Source: an uncultured Bacteroidaceae bacterium (GTDB taxonomy: Bacteria; Bacteroidota; Bacteroidia; Bacteroidales; Bacteroidaceae). Taken from it: a stretch of 53,481 bases of DNA. The notes below the pieces were generated by a model. That model was not told the DNA's origin. It did not search any database and saw only the letters and a program-made list of their open reading frames with translations. The position numbers and the translations under genes are program-made. Every line of letters starts with the position of its first letter. The stretch's first letter is position 1. The stretch covers positions 1-53,481 of the forward strand of contig CALULY010000017.1 of NCBI GenBank assembly GCA_944321635.1. The letters are read 5' to 3'. Of the stretch, positions 43,589 to 52,420 are shown one piece after another.

Positions 43589-43858
43589 ATGTATTTAGAT
43601 CAAAGCAAAAAGAAGGAAATCTTTGAGAAGTACGGGAAGTCCAACACTGACACCGGTTCGGTTGAATCGCAAGTGGCATTGTTCTCCTACCGTATCTCTC
43701 ACTTGACTGAGCATCTCAAGTCAAATCACAAAGATTATACCACTGCACGTTCACTGACCAAGCTGGTAGGCAAACGCCGCGCCTTGCTGTCTTACTTGAA
43801 AGACCGTGATATCGAGAGGTATCGCGCACTCATCAAGGCCCTCGGCTTGAGGAAGTGA
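43589..43858 (+). CDS. rpsO: 30S ribosomal protein S15
   Basis: The 89-residue protein is a full-length S15: MYLDQSKKKEIFEKYG at the start, NTDTGSVESQVALFSYRISHLTEHLK near 19-44 and the rRNA-binding segment LVGKRRALLSYLKDRDIERY near 59-78. It binds 16S rRNA early in assembly of the small subunit. A longer frame to 43334 passes through the promoter and is not coding. The gene is a single-gene unit with a promoter at 43510-43540 and a terminator just after it. Confidence 0.97.
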   Translation: MYLDQSKKKEIFEKYGKSNTDTGSVESQVALFSYRISHLTEHLKSNHKDYTTARSLTKLVGKRRALLSYLKDRDIERYRALIKALGLRK

Positions 43859-43885
43859 TTGGAGAGATTTTCTTTCATGATTTTG

Positions 43886-43917
43886 CGCCCGCCCGGCATT
43901 GTCCTGGCGGGCGTTTT
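43886..43917 (+). terminator. Intrinsic terminator after rpsO
   Basis: CGCCCGCC pairs with GGCGGGCG and TTTT follows, 27 bp after the rpsO stop. Confidence 0.85.
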
Positions 43918-43986
43918 CATGTCCGCGCGTGAATGGTGCGGCGGCAAACACTTTATAAGCATTTTAAACAGCAATTAGATGCGATG

Positions 43987-44020
43987 TTTGCGCCGCGTCG
44001 GTCAAGTTTTCATACTTTTA
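43987..44020 (+). promoter_or_regulatory. Predicted promoter of the SIMPL gene
   Basis: TTTG (43987-43990), 22 bp, TACTTTTA (44013-44020): a fair match with one mismatch in the -7 box and slightly long spacing, 31 bp before the start codon. Confidence 0.5.
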
Positions 44021-44051
44021 CCGCATAGAGAAACCCAAAAACTGTTTTGAC

Positions 44052-44786
44052 ATGAAGACTAAAAGTTTGATCGTTGCGGCCGCCGCCTTGCTGATCGCGT
44101 GGTCGCTGCCTGCTGTGGCGCAGGATGAGACGTGCTACATCGACGTGACGGGGCAGGCCGATGTCGAGGTCGTGCCTGACGAAATCCACTACATCATCGA
44201 GATCAAGGAGTACTTTGAGGAGGAGTTTGACGGGAAGTCAAAGCCTGAGGACTATGAGACCAAAGTGCCTATCGCGACGATAGAAGCCAACTTGCGGCAA
44301 GCTTTGGAGCGTGCCGGCGTGCCGGATGAGGATGTCCGCGTGCAGCAGGTCGGGGATTACTGGCGCGTGCGGGGGTTGGATTTCCTCGTCTCAAAGCGTT
44401 ATGACATCACCCTCACCGATTTTGCCAAGATCGATGACATAATCAAAAACCTCGACACGCGCGGTGTCAACACCATGTACATCGGGGAGATGAAGAACAA
44501 GGACTTGCCCGAACTCATCGACAAGGGCAAAGCTGCCGCCCTGAAGGACGCGCGCCGCAAAGCGGAATATATGGCAGAAGCCCTCGGGGTCAAGGTGGGG
44601 CGCGTGCTGCGTGTGACGGAACCGGGCGGGAGCTACGGCTATGCCCGCAATGTGATAGCCGCCGAGGCCAAAATGCTCTCAAGCGTGGCCGATGTGGCAG
44701 GGGGCAGCTATGACCAGGTGAAGACCATCAAGCAAAACTACACGATGAACGTGCGGTTTGAGTTGGTCAACCCGGTTGATGAGTAA
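44052..44786 (+). CDS. SIMPL-domain (DUF541) periplasmic protein
   Basis: The 244-residue protein has a cleaved signal peptide (LIVAAAALLIAWSLPAVAQ). A SIMPL/DUF541 domain follows: YIDVTGQADVEVVPDEIHYIIEI near 28-50, then VPIATIEANLRQALERAGVPDEDVRVQ, then KAAALKDARRKAEYMAEALGVKVGRVLRVTE near 160-190. Such proteins form periplasmic rings or oligomers; their role is not settled. The stop is followed after 54 bp by the GH123-like gene start, suggesting a shared transcript. Confidence 0.9.
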   Translation: MKTKSLIVAAAALLIAWSLPAVAQDETCYIDVTGQADVEVVPDEIHYIIEIKEYFEEEFDGKSKPEDYETKVPIATIEANLRQALERAGVPDEDVRVQQVGDYWRVRGLDFLVSKRYDITLTDFAKIDDIIKNLDTRGVNTMYIGEMKNKDLPELIDKGKAAALKDARRKAEYMAEALGVKVGRVLRVTEPGGSYGYARNVIAAEAKMLSSVADVAGGSYDQVKTIKQNYTMNVRFELVNPVDE

Positions 44787-44840
44787 CGGAGGTATCGACA
44801 AGACACCGACCCTATGCTCTGGGAACAAAAGGCGGCAATC

Positions 44841-46619
44841 ATGCGCCTTGCCATCTTGACCGCAGCGCTTGCCTTGGCATCGGCATTGCCATCTGCCGCG
44901 CAAGTGGCGGAGGAGGACCTTGATGGCAACTATGACGAGTTGTGCGACACCCGTCCCCGTGACCCGGCGGAGGCATGGGCGGCGATGCGGCGCGGGACGA
45001 TGCTCGAGTGGGGCTCGACCTACGTGCGATACCCCAAGCACGAACTGCCCGGCGCGACCAAAGATGGTAAGCTCAGGCTGAAAGCCTGGCGTGGCGAGCG
45101 CGTGACGGCGCAAGCCGTGCTGTGGACGAGGGACGGCATCGGCGGTGCCTCGGTCATTCCCGGCGTTCTCAAGGGGAGGAGCGGTGAAATACCTGCCACG
45201 GCAGTGTCGGCCGGGTTCGTCCGCTACGTGATGACCGACGAACTCAACAAGGACGGCAGCGGTGGCTGCGGCGAGCGGCCAGACAAGACGCAATGGGATT
45301 CGCTGCTCGTGGCCGATGCCATCGACGTTGGCCGCAGGCTTGACATCGAGCCATGCAGCACGCGCCCCTTGTGGCTGACTGTGAGAGTGCCGCACGACGC
45401 TGCGGCGGGGACGTATGACGGCACGCTGGCGGTGCATGATGGCGATGGCGAGGTGGTGGGCCTCAGTTACAGCATCGAGGTGCTCGACCGCACGCTCACC
45501 GAGCCTTCGGGTTGGCATTTGGACGTGGACCTGTGGCAAAACCCCTATGCCGTGGCACGGTTCTACGGCGTCCCGCTGTGGAGCGATGCACATCTCGATG
45601 CCATGCGCCCTGTCATGCGGATGCTTGCCGAGGCCGGGCAGCAATCAATCACCGCAAGCATCATGCACAAGCCATGGAACGGGCAGACATACGACCACTT
45701 TGACAGCATGGTCTGCAAGACATTGCTGCTGGATGGGATGTGGCGCTACGATTATGCGGTGTTTGATCGATGGGTTTCGTTCATGATGGACGAATGCGGC
45801 ATTGACGGGCGCATCAATTGCTACACGATGATCCCGTGGGACTTGTCTTTCGACTACTATGACCAGGCGACAGCTCGGGTCAAGTGCGTCAAAGCAAGGC
45901 CCGGGGATGAGGCTTACGGAGACTACTGGACGGCATTCCTACGGGATTTCGCAGACCATCTGCGCGAGAAGGGCTGGTTTGGCAAGACATACATCTCAAT
46001 GGATGAACGGCCGCTTGAGACGATGATCGAGGCGATAAGGGTAATCAAAGCCGCCGACCCTGGGTTCAAGGTCTCGTTGGCAGGCAACTACCATGAAGAG
46101 ATAGAGGCGGATCTGGACTATTTGAGCATACCTTACGGGCAGGACTACCCGCCTGAGGTGTTGCGGCAAAGGAGGCAGCGCGGGCAGGTCAGTGCCTACT
46201 ACACTTGCTGCACCGAGGCGTTCCCCAATATATTCACCTTCTCGCCCCCTGCCGATGCGGCTTGGACGGCGTTGCACGCGGTGGCGGGAGGTTATGACGG
46301 CTTCTTGCGGTGGGCGACAATGAGTTGGCCGGCCAACCCGTTGCAGGATTCCCGTTTCCGCACTTGGGCTGCCGGGGACACCTATTGCATCTATCCGGGA
46401 CCTATGAGCAGCCTGCGGCTGGAGAACCTCATACAAGGATTGCAAGACTGTGAGAAAATCCATCTCTTGCGCCAGGAGTTGCAGAGGGATGGCAGGATGA
46501 AACAATTGGCAAGGTTGGAAGAGGCTTTGGCGGCATTCACCCCGGATGGCTTGGCAAGGAGTGGCCTGTCAACCGAGGAGGCAGTCAGTGCGATGCACGA
46601 CTTGCTCAACGAGCTTTAG
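44841..46619 (+). CDS. GH123-like (DUF4091) glycoside hydrolase
   Basis: The 592-residue protein has a signal peptide (LAILTAALALASALPSAAQ), so it is periplasmic or exported. An N-terminal beta domain of about 200 residues is followed by a TIM-barrel-like DUF4091 domain from about 210. TYISMDERPLE near residue 385 carries the adjacent Asp-Glu pair used by GH123 enzymes for substrate-assisted hydrolysis of beta-N-acetylgalactosaminides. WATMSWPANPLQDSRF and YPGPMSSLRLENLIQGLQD near 500-535 match the family end. ATG 44841 gives the signal peptide; an earlier ATG at 44814 adds nine residues. Substrate specificity is inferred, not shown. Confidence 0.83.
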   Translation: MRLAILTAALALASALPSAAQVAEEDLDGNYDELCDTRPRDPAEAWAAMRRGTMLEWGSTYVRYPKHELPGATKDGKLRLKAWRGERVTAQAVLWTRDGIGGASVIPGVLKGRSGEIPATAVSAGFVRYVMTDELNKDGSGGCGERPDKTQWDSLLVADAIDVGRRLDIEPCSTRPLWLTVRVPHDAAAGTYDGTLAVHDGDGEVVGLSYSIEVLDRTLTEPSGWHLDVDLWQNPYAVARFYGVPLWSDAHLDAMRPVMRMLAEAGQQSITASIMHKPWNGQTYDHFDSMVCKTLLLDGMWRYDYAVFDRWVSFMMDECGIDGRINCYTMIPWDLSFDYYDQATARVKCVKARPGDEAYGDYWTAFLRDFADHLREKGWFGKTYISMDERPLETMIEAIRVIKAADPGFKVSLAGNYHEEIEADLDYLSIPYGQDYPPEVLRQRRQRGQVSAYYTCCTEAFPNIFTFSPPADAAWTALHAVAGGYDGFLRWATMSWPANPLQDSRFRTWAAGDTYCIYPGPMSSLRLENLIQGLQDCEKIHLLRQELQRDGRMKQLARLEEALAAFTPDGLARSGLSTEEAVSAMHDLLNEL

Positions 46620-46640
46620 ACCCGCACGATTCCTGCAAAA

Positions 46641-46697
46641 AGAGGCAAGCGGATGGGTATTGCGCACCGCGCCTCCATCCGCTTGCCCTCTTGTTTG
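46641..46697 (+). terminator. Intrinsic terminator after the GH123-like gene
   Basis: AGAGGCAAGCGGATGG pairs with CCATCCGCTTGCCCTCT (one mismatch) around an 18-base loop, followed by TGTTTG. It lies 21 bp past the stop. Confidence 0.82.
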
Positions 46698-46799
46698 CGG
46701 CTCTGGCAATGTGTGCTGTCCTCGCCATGCTGGATGATGCACCACGAAGCAAACAAGGCCGGATGTCGTGACACCCAGCCGTATAGCTTTTATGTTTGT

Positions 46800-46814
46800 T
46801 GCCGCGATGCGGCA
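46800..46814 (-). terminator. Possible terminator after rpsT
   Basis: TGCCGC and GCGGCA pair around a 3-base loop 10 bp after the rpsT stop. On the minus strand ACAAACATAAAA follows, not a T-run, so this is weak. Confidence 0.3.
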
Positions 46815-46824
46815 GATGCGGTCT

Positions 46825-47079
46825 TTACGCCAATTTGTTGACGTGCAGAGCCAATTTTGATTTGAGGTTGGCAGCTTTGTTCCTGTGGATAATGTTCTTT
46901 TTAGCCAACTTATCCAACATAGCTGTCACCTTGGGCAGCAATTCCACTGCTGCTGCTTTCTCGGTAGTTGCGCGGAGTTTGCGCACTGCATTGCGCATTG
47001 TCTTCGCATAGTAGCGGTTGTGCAGCCTTCTTTTCTCGGCCTGCCTTGCCCTTTTAAGTGCTGATTTATGATTTGCCAT
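46825..47079 (-). CDS. rpsT: 30S ribosomal protein S20
   Basis: The 84-residue basic protein has the S20 pattern: [26 protein letters not shown] at the start, a helical middle ([31 protein letters not shown]) and the conserved [21 protein letters not shown] end. It binds 16S rRNA. It is the last gene of a minus-strand unit behind two tRNA-Glu genes, 42 bp after the nearer one, and may share their transcript. Confidence 0.96.
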   Translation of the reverse strand: MANHKSALKRARQAEKRRLHNRYYAKTMRNAVRKLRATTEKAAAVELLPKVTAMLDKLAKKNIIHRNKAANLKSKLALHVNKLA

Positions 47080-47121
47080 CTCGACTAATCTTTTTGTTTG
47101 TTAAATCATTAATTGTTTATG

Positions 47122-47193
47122 TAGCCCATAGGAGAATCGAACTCCTCTTTCAAGAATGAAAATCTTGCGTCCTAACCGATAGACGAATGGGCC
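47122..47193 (-). tRNA. tRNA-Glu (anticodon UUC), copy nearest rpsT
   Basis: The minus strand folds with acceptor GGCCCAT/ATGGGCT, the D arm in TCGTCTATCGGTTAGGAC, anticodon stem CAAGA/TCTTG around TTTTCAT (anticodon UUC), T arm GGAGT/TTCGATT/CTCC-type and discriminator A. CCA is not encoded. It is identical to the copy at 47355-47426. Confidence 0.96.
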
Positions 47194-47310
47194 TTGCCCT
47201 CTGCATCATGCCTTTGTCCGGTCACGTGCTTGGTTTAGCGGCTGCAAAGATAGTCAGTGTCTCGGGACTGTCAAAGCATTTCCGCATCTTTTTTGTCCTT
47301 TGATGACAAA

Positions 47311-47338
47311 AGCCACCCTTACTGTCGTTTGGGCGGCT
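47311..47338 (-). terminator. Hairpin between the two tRNA-Glu genes
   Basis: AGCCGCCC pairs with GGGTGGCT (one G-T) on the minus strand and TTTGTC follows. It may end or attenuate transcription from the first tRNA-Glu before the second tRNA and rpsT. Confidence 0.6.
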
Positions 47339-47354
47339 CTTATCCCTCATCCGG

Positions 47355-47426
47355 TAGCCCATAGGAGAATCGAACTCCTCTTTCAAGAATGAAAATCTTG
47401 CGTCCTAACCGATAGACGAATGGGCC
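47355..47426 (-). tRNA. tRNA-Glu (anticodon UUC), promoter-proximal copy
   Basis: This is the same 72-base sequence as 47122-47193, with anticodon UUC and no encoded CCA. It lies 39 bp downstream of a strong promoter on the minus strand. Confidence 0.96.
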
Positions 47427-47465
47427 TTGCCATCGCATTCCCCTTGGTCGGGGGCATTTGCGGCG

Positions 47466-47497
47466 CAAAAGTATGCAAAACATTCCGACCGTGCAAG
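47466..47497 (-). promoter_or_regulatory. Promoter of the tRNA-Glu/rpsT unit
   Basis: On the minus strand CTTG (47494-47497) is followed after 20 bp by TACTTTTG (47466-47473), one base off the -33 consensus and perfect at -7. Confidence 0.7.
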
Positions 47498-47559
47498 CAT
47501 TGACCCCAAACTTTGTAATTTTGCCCAACCATTTATATATATAATAGCAAAACCGACCA

Positions 47560-49422
47560 TTGACACCAGACGCATATCTTGACAAGCTCCGCGCCATGCT
47601 TGATGCCGAGCACGAATGCGAGCGGGGCGAATTCATCACCCAGCAGGGCAAACGCAGCATATATGAGAAGGTGCTGCGCGGCACGTGCTGGTTCCCGCTC
47701 GAAGTCGTGCGCACCTACTACAACGCCCTTAATCAATTCGTCGCCGAAGTCCGCAGGCTCGACGGGCGTGGGGAGGAACATCAGTTCGAGCACGGCAGGC
47801 CTGTCTGCTTCTTTGCGGCGACGGGAGAGGGGCGCGCGTCGGATTTCAGTTGGGCAGGCACGGTGTCCTACGTCGATGAAGATAGCATGGGGGTAGTCCT
47901 CCCGTCGGAAGCCGCAGCCCCACAGCTCCACGCCACTGCCCAACTGGGGGTGCAACTGTATTTTGACGAGACACCCTACCGCCTGATGGTCGAAGCCCTG
48001 TCACGGGCAAGGCAGGATGTGGCGGGGCGGTTGGCCGAATACAAGGAGCTGTTCCACGGCAAGCGGCAATGCGCTGTGTCGCACCTCGCGCCGATGACCT
48101 TCCCATGGCTCAACAAGTCGCAAGAGGAGGCGGTCAACAAGATACTCGCCGCCCGCGACGTCGCCATCGTGCACGGTCCTCCGGGGACAGGCAAGACGAC
48201 GACGCTGGTCGAAGCCATCTGCGAGACACTGCGCCGGGAGACGCAAGTCCTTGTCTGCGCCCAGAGCAACATGGCGGTGGACTGGATCAGCCAGCAACTT
48301 GTGGAACGGGGCGTGACAGTGCTCCGCATAGGCAATCCCACCCGTGTCGGCGGCAAGATGCTCGGCTACACATTCGAGCGGAGATTTGAGGAACATCCCG
48401 ACTACCCCCTGCTGTGGCGTGTGCGTCGCAGCATCCGCGAGTTGCGGTCTTCGTCGCGCCGTGGCGAAAGCCTGAGGGCGAAGCTCGCGTCGCTCCGTGA
48501 CAAGGCCACGGAACTTGAGACGCGCATCACCGCATCGCTCTTCGCCTCGACCATGGTCGTCGCATCCACGCTGACGGGAGCCGCCTCGCGGTTGCTGGCA
48601 GGGATGCACTTTTCCACCCTTTTCATTGACGAAGCCGCCCAGGCACTTGAACCCGCGTGCTGGATACCGCTCTGCCGTTGCGGCCGCATCATCCTGTGCG
48701 GCGACCACCAGCAACTTCCCCCGACGGTCAAATCGCAGGAGGCTGCGCGCGGCGGTCTGGGGCGCACGCTGATGGAAGCCGCCGTGCAACACCACCCGGA
48801 GTGCGTCTCGCTGCTCAAAGTCCAGTACCGCATGAACGATGCCATCATGGGATTCTCGTCACGATGGTTCTACAACGGTATGCTCAAATCGCACCCGACC
48901 GTGGCGGACAGGCGCATATTCCCCCTCGACAACCCTGTCGAATGGATAGACACGTCTGACGCAAGCAGCGGGGAGACACCGGCCGGAGGCGGCAAGAGCA
49001 AGATGAACGAAGGCGAAGCGTCCGCCACCGTCGATGCCTTGCGGCGGTATGTCGCCACGCTCGGCCGCGCGAGAGTCGAGGAAAGCAACATCGATTTTGC
49101 CGTCATCTCCCCCTACAAACCGCAGGTGCGCCTGCTGCGGGCGATGATAGGGGGCGACCCCGCGCTCAAGCCCTTCAGGCGGCGCATCACGGTCAACACG
49201 GTGGACGGATTCCAAGGGCAGGAACGCGATGCCGTCTTCATCAGCCTCGTCCGCTCCAACGACGGGGGCAACATAGGCTTCCTCACCGACCTCCGCCGCA
49301 TGAATGTCGCCATGACCCGCGCGAGGATGAAACTCGTCATCGTCGGCGACGCATCCACGCTGACGCGCCACCCGTTTTACGCCGCACTGCACGCATACGT
49401 CCTCGCGTTGGCGGGGGAATAA
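47560..49422 (+). CDS. SF1B helicase of the UPF1/IGHMBP2 type
   Basis: The 620-residue protein has all superfamily 1 motifs in order: Walker A HGPPGTGKTTTLVEAI near 210, VLVCAQSNMAVDWI near 235, the DEAA box FIDEAAQALEP near 355, CGDHQQLPPTV near 378, QYRMN near 425, VDGFQGQERDAVFISLVRSN near 550 and VAMTRAR near 585. It should unwind RNA or DNA with 5'-3' polarity in the cytosol. A beta-barrel-like insert of about 120 residues precedes the motor. The start is TTG 47560; no ATG is available before the conserved part, and no good ribosome site is visible, so the N-terminus is uncertain. Confidence 0.9.
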   Translation: MTPDAYLDKLRAMLDAEHECERGEFITQQGKRSIYEKVLRGTCWFPLEVVRTYYNALNQFVAEVRRLDGRGEEHQFEHGRPVCFFAATGEGRASDFSWAGTVSYVDEDSMGVVLPSEAAAPQLHATAQLGVQLYFDETPYRLMVEALSRARQDVAGRLAEYKELFHGKRQCAVSHLAPMTFPWLNKSQEEAVNKILAARDVAIVHGPPGTGKTTTLVEAICETLRRETQVLVCAQSNMAVDWISQQLVERGVTVLRIGNPTRVGGKMLGYTFERRFEEHPDYPLLWRVRRSIRELRSSSRRGESLRAKLASLRDKATELETRITASLFASTMVVASTLTGAASRLLAGMHFSTLFIDEAAQALEPACWIPLCRCGRIILCGDHQQLPPTVKSQEAARGGLGRTLMEAAVQHHPECVSLLKVQYRMNDAIMGFSSRWFYNGMLKSHPTVADRRIFPLDNPVEWIDTSDASSGETPAGGGKSKMNEGEASATVDALRRYVATLGRARVEESNIDFAVISPYKPQVRLLRAMIGGDPALKPFRRRITVNTVDGFQGQERDAVFISLVRSNDGGNIGFLTDLRRMNVAMTRARMKLVIVGDASTLTRHPFYAALHAYVLALAGE

Positions 49423-49443
49423 GATGGCAATTGCACGGTACGT

Positions 49444-49745
49444 GTAGAGACGCGATTAATCGCGTCTCTACTGCTGCGTGGCGGTGTCAAGTGTGCGGGG
49501 TGAGGGGGAAAACCCGCAGAGGTCAGGCCTAAAGTCCCGTTGCGTCAGACGGAAAGTTGGTTGCCTCCTAATGAAAAGTATATTCAGAAGTTTTGTTTAT
49601 ATAAACAGAACTTTTGAATATATAAACAAAAGTTTTGAATGTATAAACAAAACTTCTGAATGAACTTTAGGTCAGACATCATTGAACTTTATGCACCGGG
49701 GACGCAGGTTTTGGGTCAGACCTGGTGGAAGTTTACGCCTGGTGC
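49444..49745 (+). repeat. Composite repeat element, copy 4 (best preserved core)
   Basis: This copy has one palindrome (49444-49471), the AAAACCCGCAGAGGTCAGGCC block, GTCAGACGGAAAGTTGG, and the AT-rich core with perfect 20-bp inverted arms at 49582-49601 (ATTCAGAAGTTTTG...) and 49642-49661, 40 bp apart. GAACTTTAGGTCAGACA, GAACTTTATGCACCGGG and GGTCAGACCTGG boundary motifs follow. It lies between the helicase and pepT; the rest of 49423-49873 holds the pepT promoter. Confidence 0.85.
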
Positions 49746-49817
49746 CGTGGGGCTTGGACGGCATGGCGGCACGCCACGGTCGGGATGCGGCGCGGCGGAG
49801 GTTTAACATTGCATATA

Positions 49818-49849
49818 TTTGTCACGGACATATCCAATGCTTATCTTTA
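49818..49849 (+). promoter_or_regulatory. pepT-gcvT promoter
   Basis: TTTG (49818-49821), 20 bp, TATCTTTA (49842-49849): correct spacing with one mismatch at the last -7 base. It lies 25 bp before the pepT start. Confidence 0.65.
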
Positions 49850-49873
49850 CGCAACCATTAAAAATGAAGTGCC

Positions 49874-51124
49874 ATGAGCGAAAATGTATTGGAACGTTTC
49901 CTTAAATACGTCAGTTTTGACACGCAGTCTGATGAGCATTCGCAGACCGTGCCGAGCACAGCCAAGCAAGCCGTCTTTGCGGCATTCCTCAAGCAACGTC
50001 TGGAGGCGATGGGGCTTGAGGACATTGTGCTGGATGACAAGTCCTATCTTTACGCCACGTTGCCCGCCAACACCGACGAGCAGCTGCCGACCATCGGATT
50101 CATCGCGCACCTTGACACCAGCCCGGACATGAGCGGGGCGGGGGTGTCGCCGCGTCTGGTGACGGCGTATGGCGGCGGTGACATCGTGCTGGACGAGGCG
50201 GAAGGCATCGTGTTGAGCCCTAAGCAGTTCCCCGAACTGCTCGACCATGTTGGCGAGGACATCGTAGTCACCGACGGGCACACCCTGCTCGGGGCGGACG
50301 ACAAGGCGGGGATTGCCGAGATCATGTCAGCCGTCGCCTGGCTCCAGGCTCATCCCGAGGTCAAGCATGGCCGGGTGAGGGTGGCCTTCAATCCTGACGA
50401 AGAGATAGGGATGGGCGCGCACAACTTTGACGTGGACCTGTTCGGGTGCGATTGGGCATACACCATGGACGGCGGCGAGGTCGGGGAGCTTGAGTTTGAG
50501 AACTTCAACGCGGCGTCCGCCCGTCTGACCATACGGGGGCGCAACGTGCATCCCGGCTATGCCAAGGGCAAGATGATCAACTCGCTGCTCGTTGCCAACC
50601 GCCTCGTGTCGATGCTCCCCGCCGACGAAGTGCCGGAGGCGACCGAGGGATATGAAGGTTTCTTCCACGTCACAGGCATCGACGGCACGGTCGAGGAGAC
50701 GCACGTCAGCTGCATCATCCGCGACCATGACCGCGAGAAGTTCGAGGCGCGCAAGAGGCTGCTCGCCGAGTGCGTGGCGGTTGTCAACGGAGAGTACGGC
50801 GAAGGCACGGTGACATTGGAGCTGCGTGACCAGTACTACAATATGCGGGAAAAGGTTGAACCCGTCATCGAGATAGTGGAAATCGCCAAGCAAGCCATGG
50901 TGAACGTGGGTGTCACTCCCAAGGTGAGCCCCATCCGTGGCGGGACTGACGGGGCGCAACTCTCGTTCAAAGGGCTGCCGTGCCCCAACATTTTCGCCGG
51001 CGGCCTCAATTTCCACGGGCGTTATGAATTCGTGCCGGTGCAGTCCATGCAGAAGGCCGTCGATGTCATCATCGAGATTGTGCGCCTCGTGGGTGGGAAG
51101 AAAACATTAGTGTCTAACAAATAA
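49874..51124 (+). CDS. pepT: Peptidase T (tripeptide aminopeptidase)
   Basis: The 416-residue M20B enzyme has the di-zinc site residues in order: [12 protein letters not shown] near 74, [14 protein letters not shown] near 139, [15 protein letters not shown] near 174, and [22 protein letters not shown] near 195. [27 protein letters not shown] near 360 contains the last ligand region and ends the catalytic domain. It removes the N-terminal residue of tripeptides in the cytosol. gcvT begins 16 bp after its stop, under the same promoter. Confidence 0.95.
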   Translation: MSENVLERFLKYVSFDTQSDEHSQTVPSTAKQAVFAAFLKQRLEAMGLEDIVLDDKSYLYATLPANTDEQLPTIGFIAHLDTSPDMSGAGVSPRLVTAYGGGDIVLDEAEGIVLSPKQFPELLDHVGEDIVVTDGHTLLGADDKAGIAEIMSAVAWLQAHPEVKHGRVRVAFNPDEEIGMGAHNFDVDLFGCDWAYTMDGGEVGELEFENFNAASARLTIRGRNVHPGYAKGKMINSLLVANRLVSMLPADEVPEATEGYEGFFHVTGIDGTVEETHVSCIIRDHDREKFEARKRLLAECVAVVNGEYGEGTVTLELRDQYYNMREKVEPVIEIVEIAKQAMVNVGVTPKVSPIRGGTDGAQLSFKGLPCPNIFAGGLNFHGRYEFVPVQSMQKAVDVIIEIVRLVGGKKTLVSNK

Positions 51125-51140
51125 ACAAAATGAGACAAAG

Positions 51141-52235
51141 ATGAAAAACACTCCATTCACCAAGCGGCACATAGCCCTTGGAGCAAAGATGCATGAGTTT
51201 GCGGGCTATGACATGCCAATCGAGTACTCTGGCATCATCGACGAGCACTTGACGGTCTGCAACGCCGTGGGCGTATTTGATGTCTCCCACATGGGGGAAA
51301 TCTGGGTGAAAGGCCCTAAGGCATTGGAATTCGTGCAGCGTGTCACGACCAACAATGCGGCGGCACTTGAGGTTGGAAAAGTGCAGTATTCATGCTTCAC
51401 AAACGACCAGGGGGGCATCGTCGATGACCTTTTGGTGTATAAATATGAGGAGCAAAAGTTCCTGATGGTCGTCAACGCGGCCAATTTGGATAAGGATTGG
51501 CAATGGTGCCTTGCGCACAAAATCGACGGCGCGGAGCTTGAAAACGCCTCGGACAACATGGCACAGCTGGCTGTGCAAGGTCCGAAGGCGTTGGCAACGT
51601 TGCAAAAACTGACCTCCATCGACCTGACCACAATCCCTTACTACACGTTCAAGGTGGGCGAGATGGCTGGCGTCAAGGATGTGATCATCTCAAACACCGG
51701 CTACACGGGTGCAGGAGGTTTTGAGTTGTACTTCTACCCGCAGTACGCAGACCAGATCTGGGACGCAGTTTTCAAGGCTGGCGAGGAGTTCGGCATCAAA
51801 CCTGCCGGTCTCGGTGCCCGTGACACACTGCGGTTGGAGATGGGCTTTTGCCTCTATGGCAACGACCTTGACGACACGACAACGCCCATCGAGGCCGGCT
51901 TGGGCTGGATCACCAAGTTTGTTGACGGCAAGGATTTCACCGCCCGTCGCATCCTTGAGGAACAGAAGCAGAACGGTGTGGCCCGCAAGCTCGTCGGCTT
52001 TGAGATGGTCGATCGCGGCATACCGCGCCATGGCTACAACTTCGTGGACGCTGAGGGCAATGTCATCGGTCATGTCACATCCGGCACGATGTCGCCGACC
52101 CGCAAGATAGGCATCGGCATGGGCTATGTCAAGACGGAATGCTCCAAACCCGGCACGGAGATAGGCATCGACGTGCGTGGCCGCAGGCTGCGTGCCGTCG
52201 TCGTCCGTCCGCCTTTCAGGAAGAAAGAGGAGTGA
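51141..52235 (+). CDS. gcvT: Glycine cleavage T protein (aminomethyltransferase)
   Basis: The 364-residue enzyme has the GcvT pattern: [25 protein letters not shown] at the start, [14 protein letters not shown] near 48, [13 protein letters not shown] near 89-101 with the conserved catalytic aspartate, [14 protein letters not shown] near 185 and [33 protein letters not shown] near 226. It moves the aminomethyl group from the H protein to tetrahydrofolate. The other glycine cleavage genes are not here. It shares a transcript with pepT, and a long hairpin follows. Confidence 0.95.
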   Translation: MKNTPFTKRHIALGAKMHEFAGYDMPIEYSGIIDEHLTVCNAVGVFDVSHMGEIWVKGPKALEFVQRVTTNNAAALEVGKVQYSCFTNDQGGIVDDLLVYKYEEQKFLMVVNAANLDKDWQWCLAHKIDGAELENASDNMAQLAVQGPKALATLQKLTSIDLTTIPYYTFKVGEMAGVKDVIISNTGYTGAGGFELYFYPQYADQIWDAVFKAGEEFGIKPAGLGARDTLRLEMGFCLYGNDLDDTTTPIEAGLGWITKFVDGKDFTARRILEEQKQNGVARKLVGFEMVDRGIPRHGYNFVDAEGNVIGHVTSGTMSPTRKIGIGMGYVKTECSKPGTEIGIDVRGRRLRAVVVRPPFRKKEE

Positions 52236-52257
52236 CATCCCTGTTCATGCCATTTGA

Positions 52258-52304
52258 CCGTGGCGTGGCAGGCACTCGATGAGGCTTGCCCCGCCACGGT
52301 TGTT
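52258..52304 (+). terminator. Intrinsic terminator after gcvT
   Basis: CCGTGGCG pairs with CGCCACGG, extended by GGCA/TGCC, and TTGTTAA follows, 22 bp past the stop. Confidence 0.75.
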
Positions 52305-52420
52305 AAATGCTTGTCTGAGAACGATGTGGTCCGCCTGTATTCCTATATTAATATATGGTGTCAAGCCTTCGCCGAAGAGATTACCAAGCGTAAATGTCAA
52401 ACCATCAAAAGGAAATAAAT

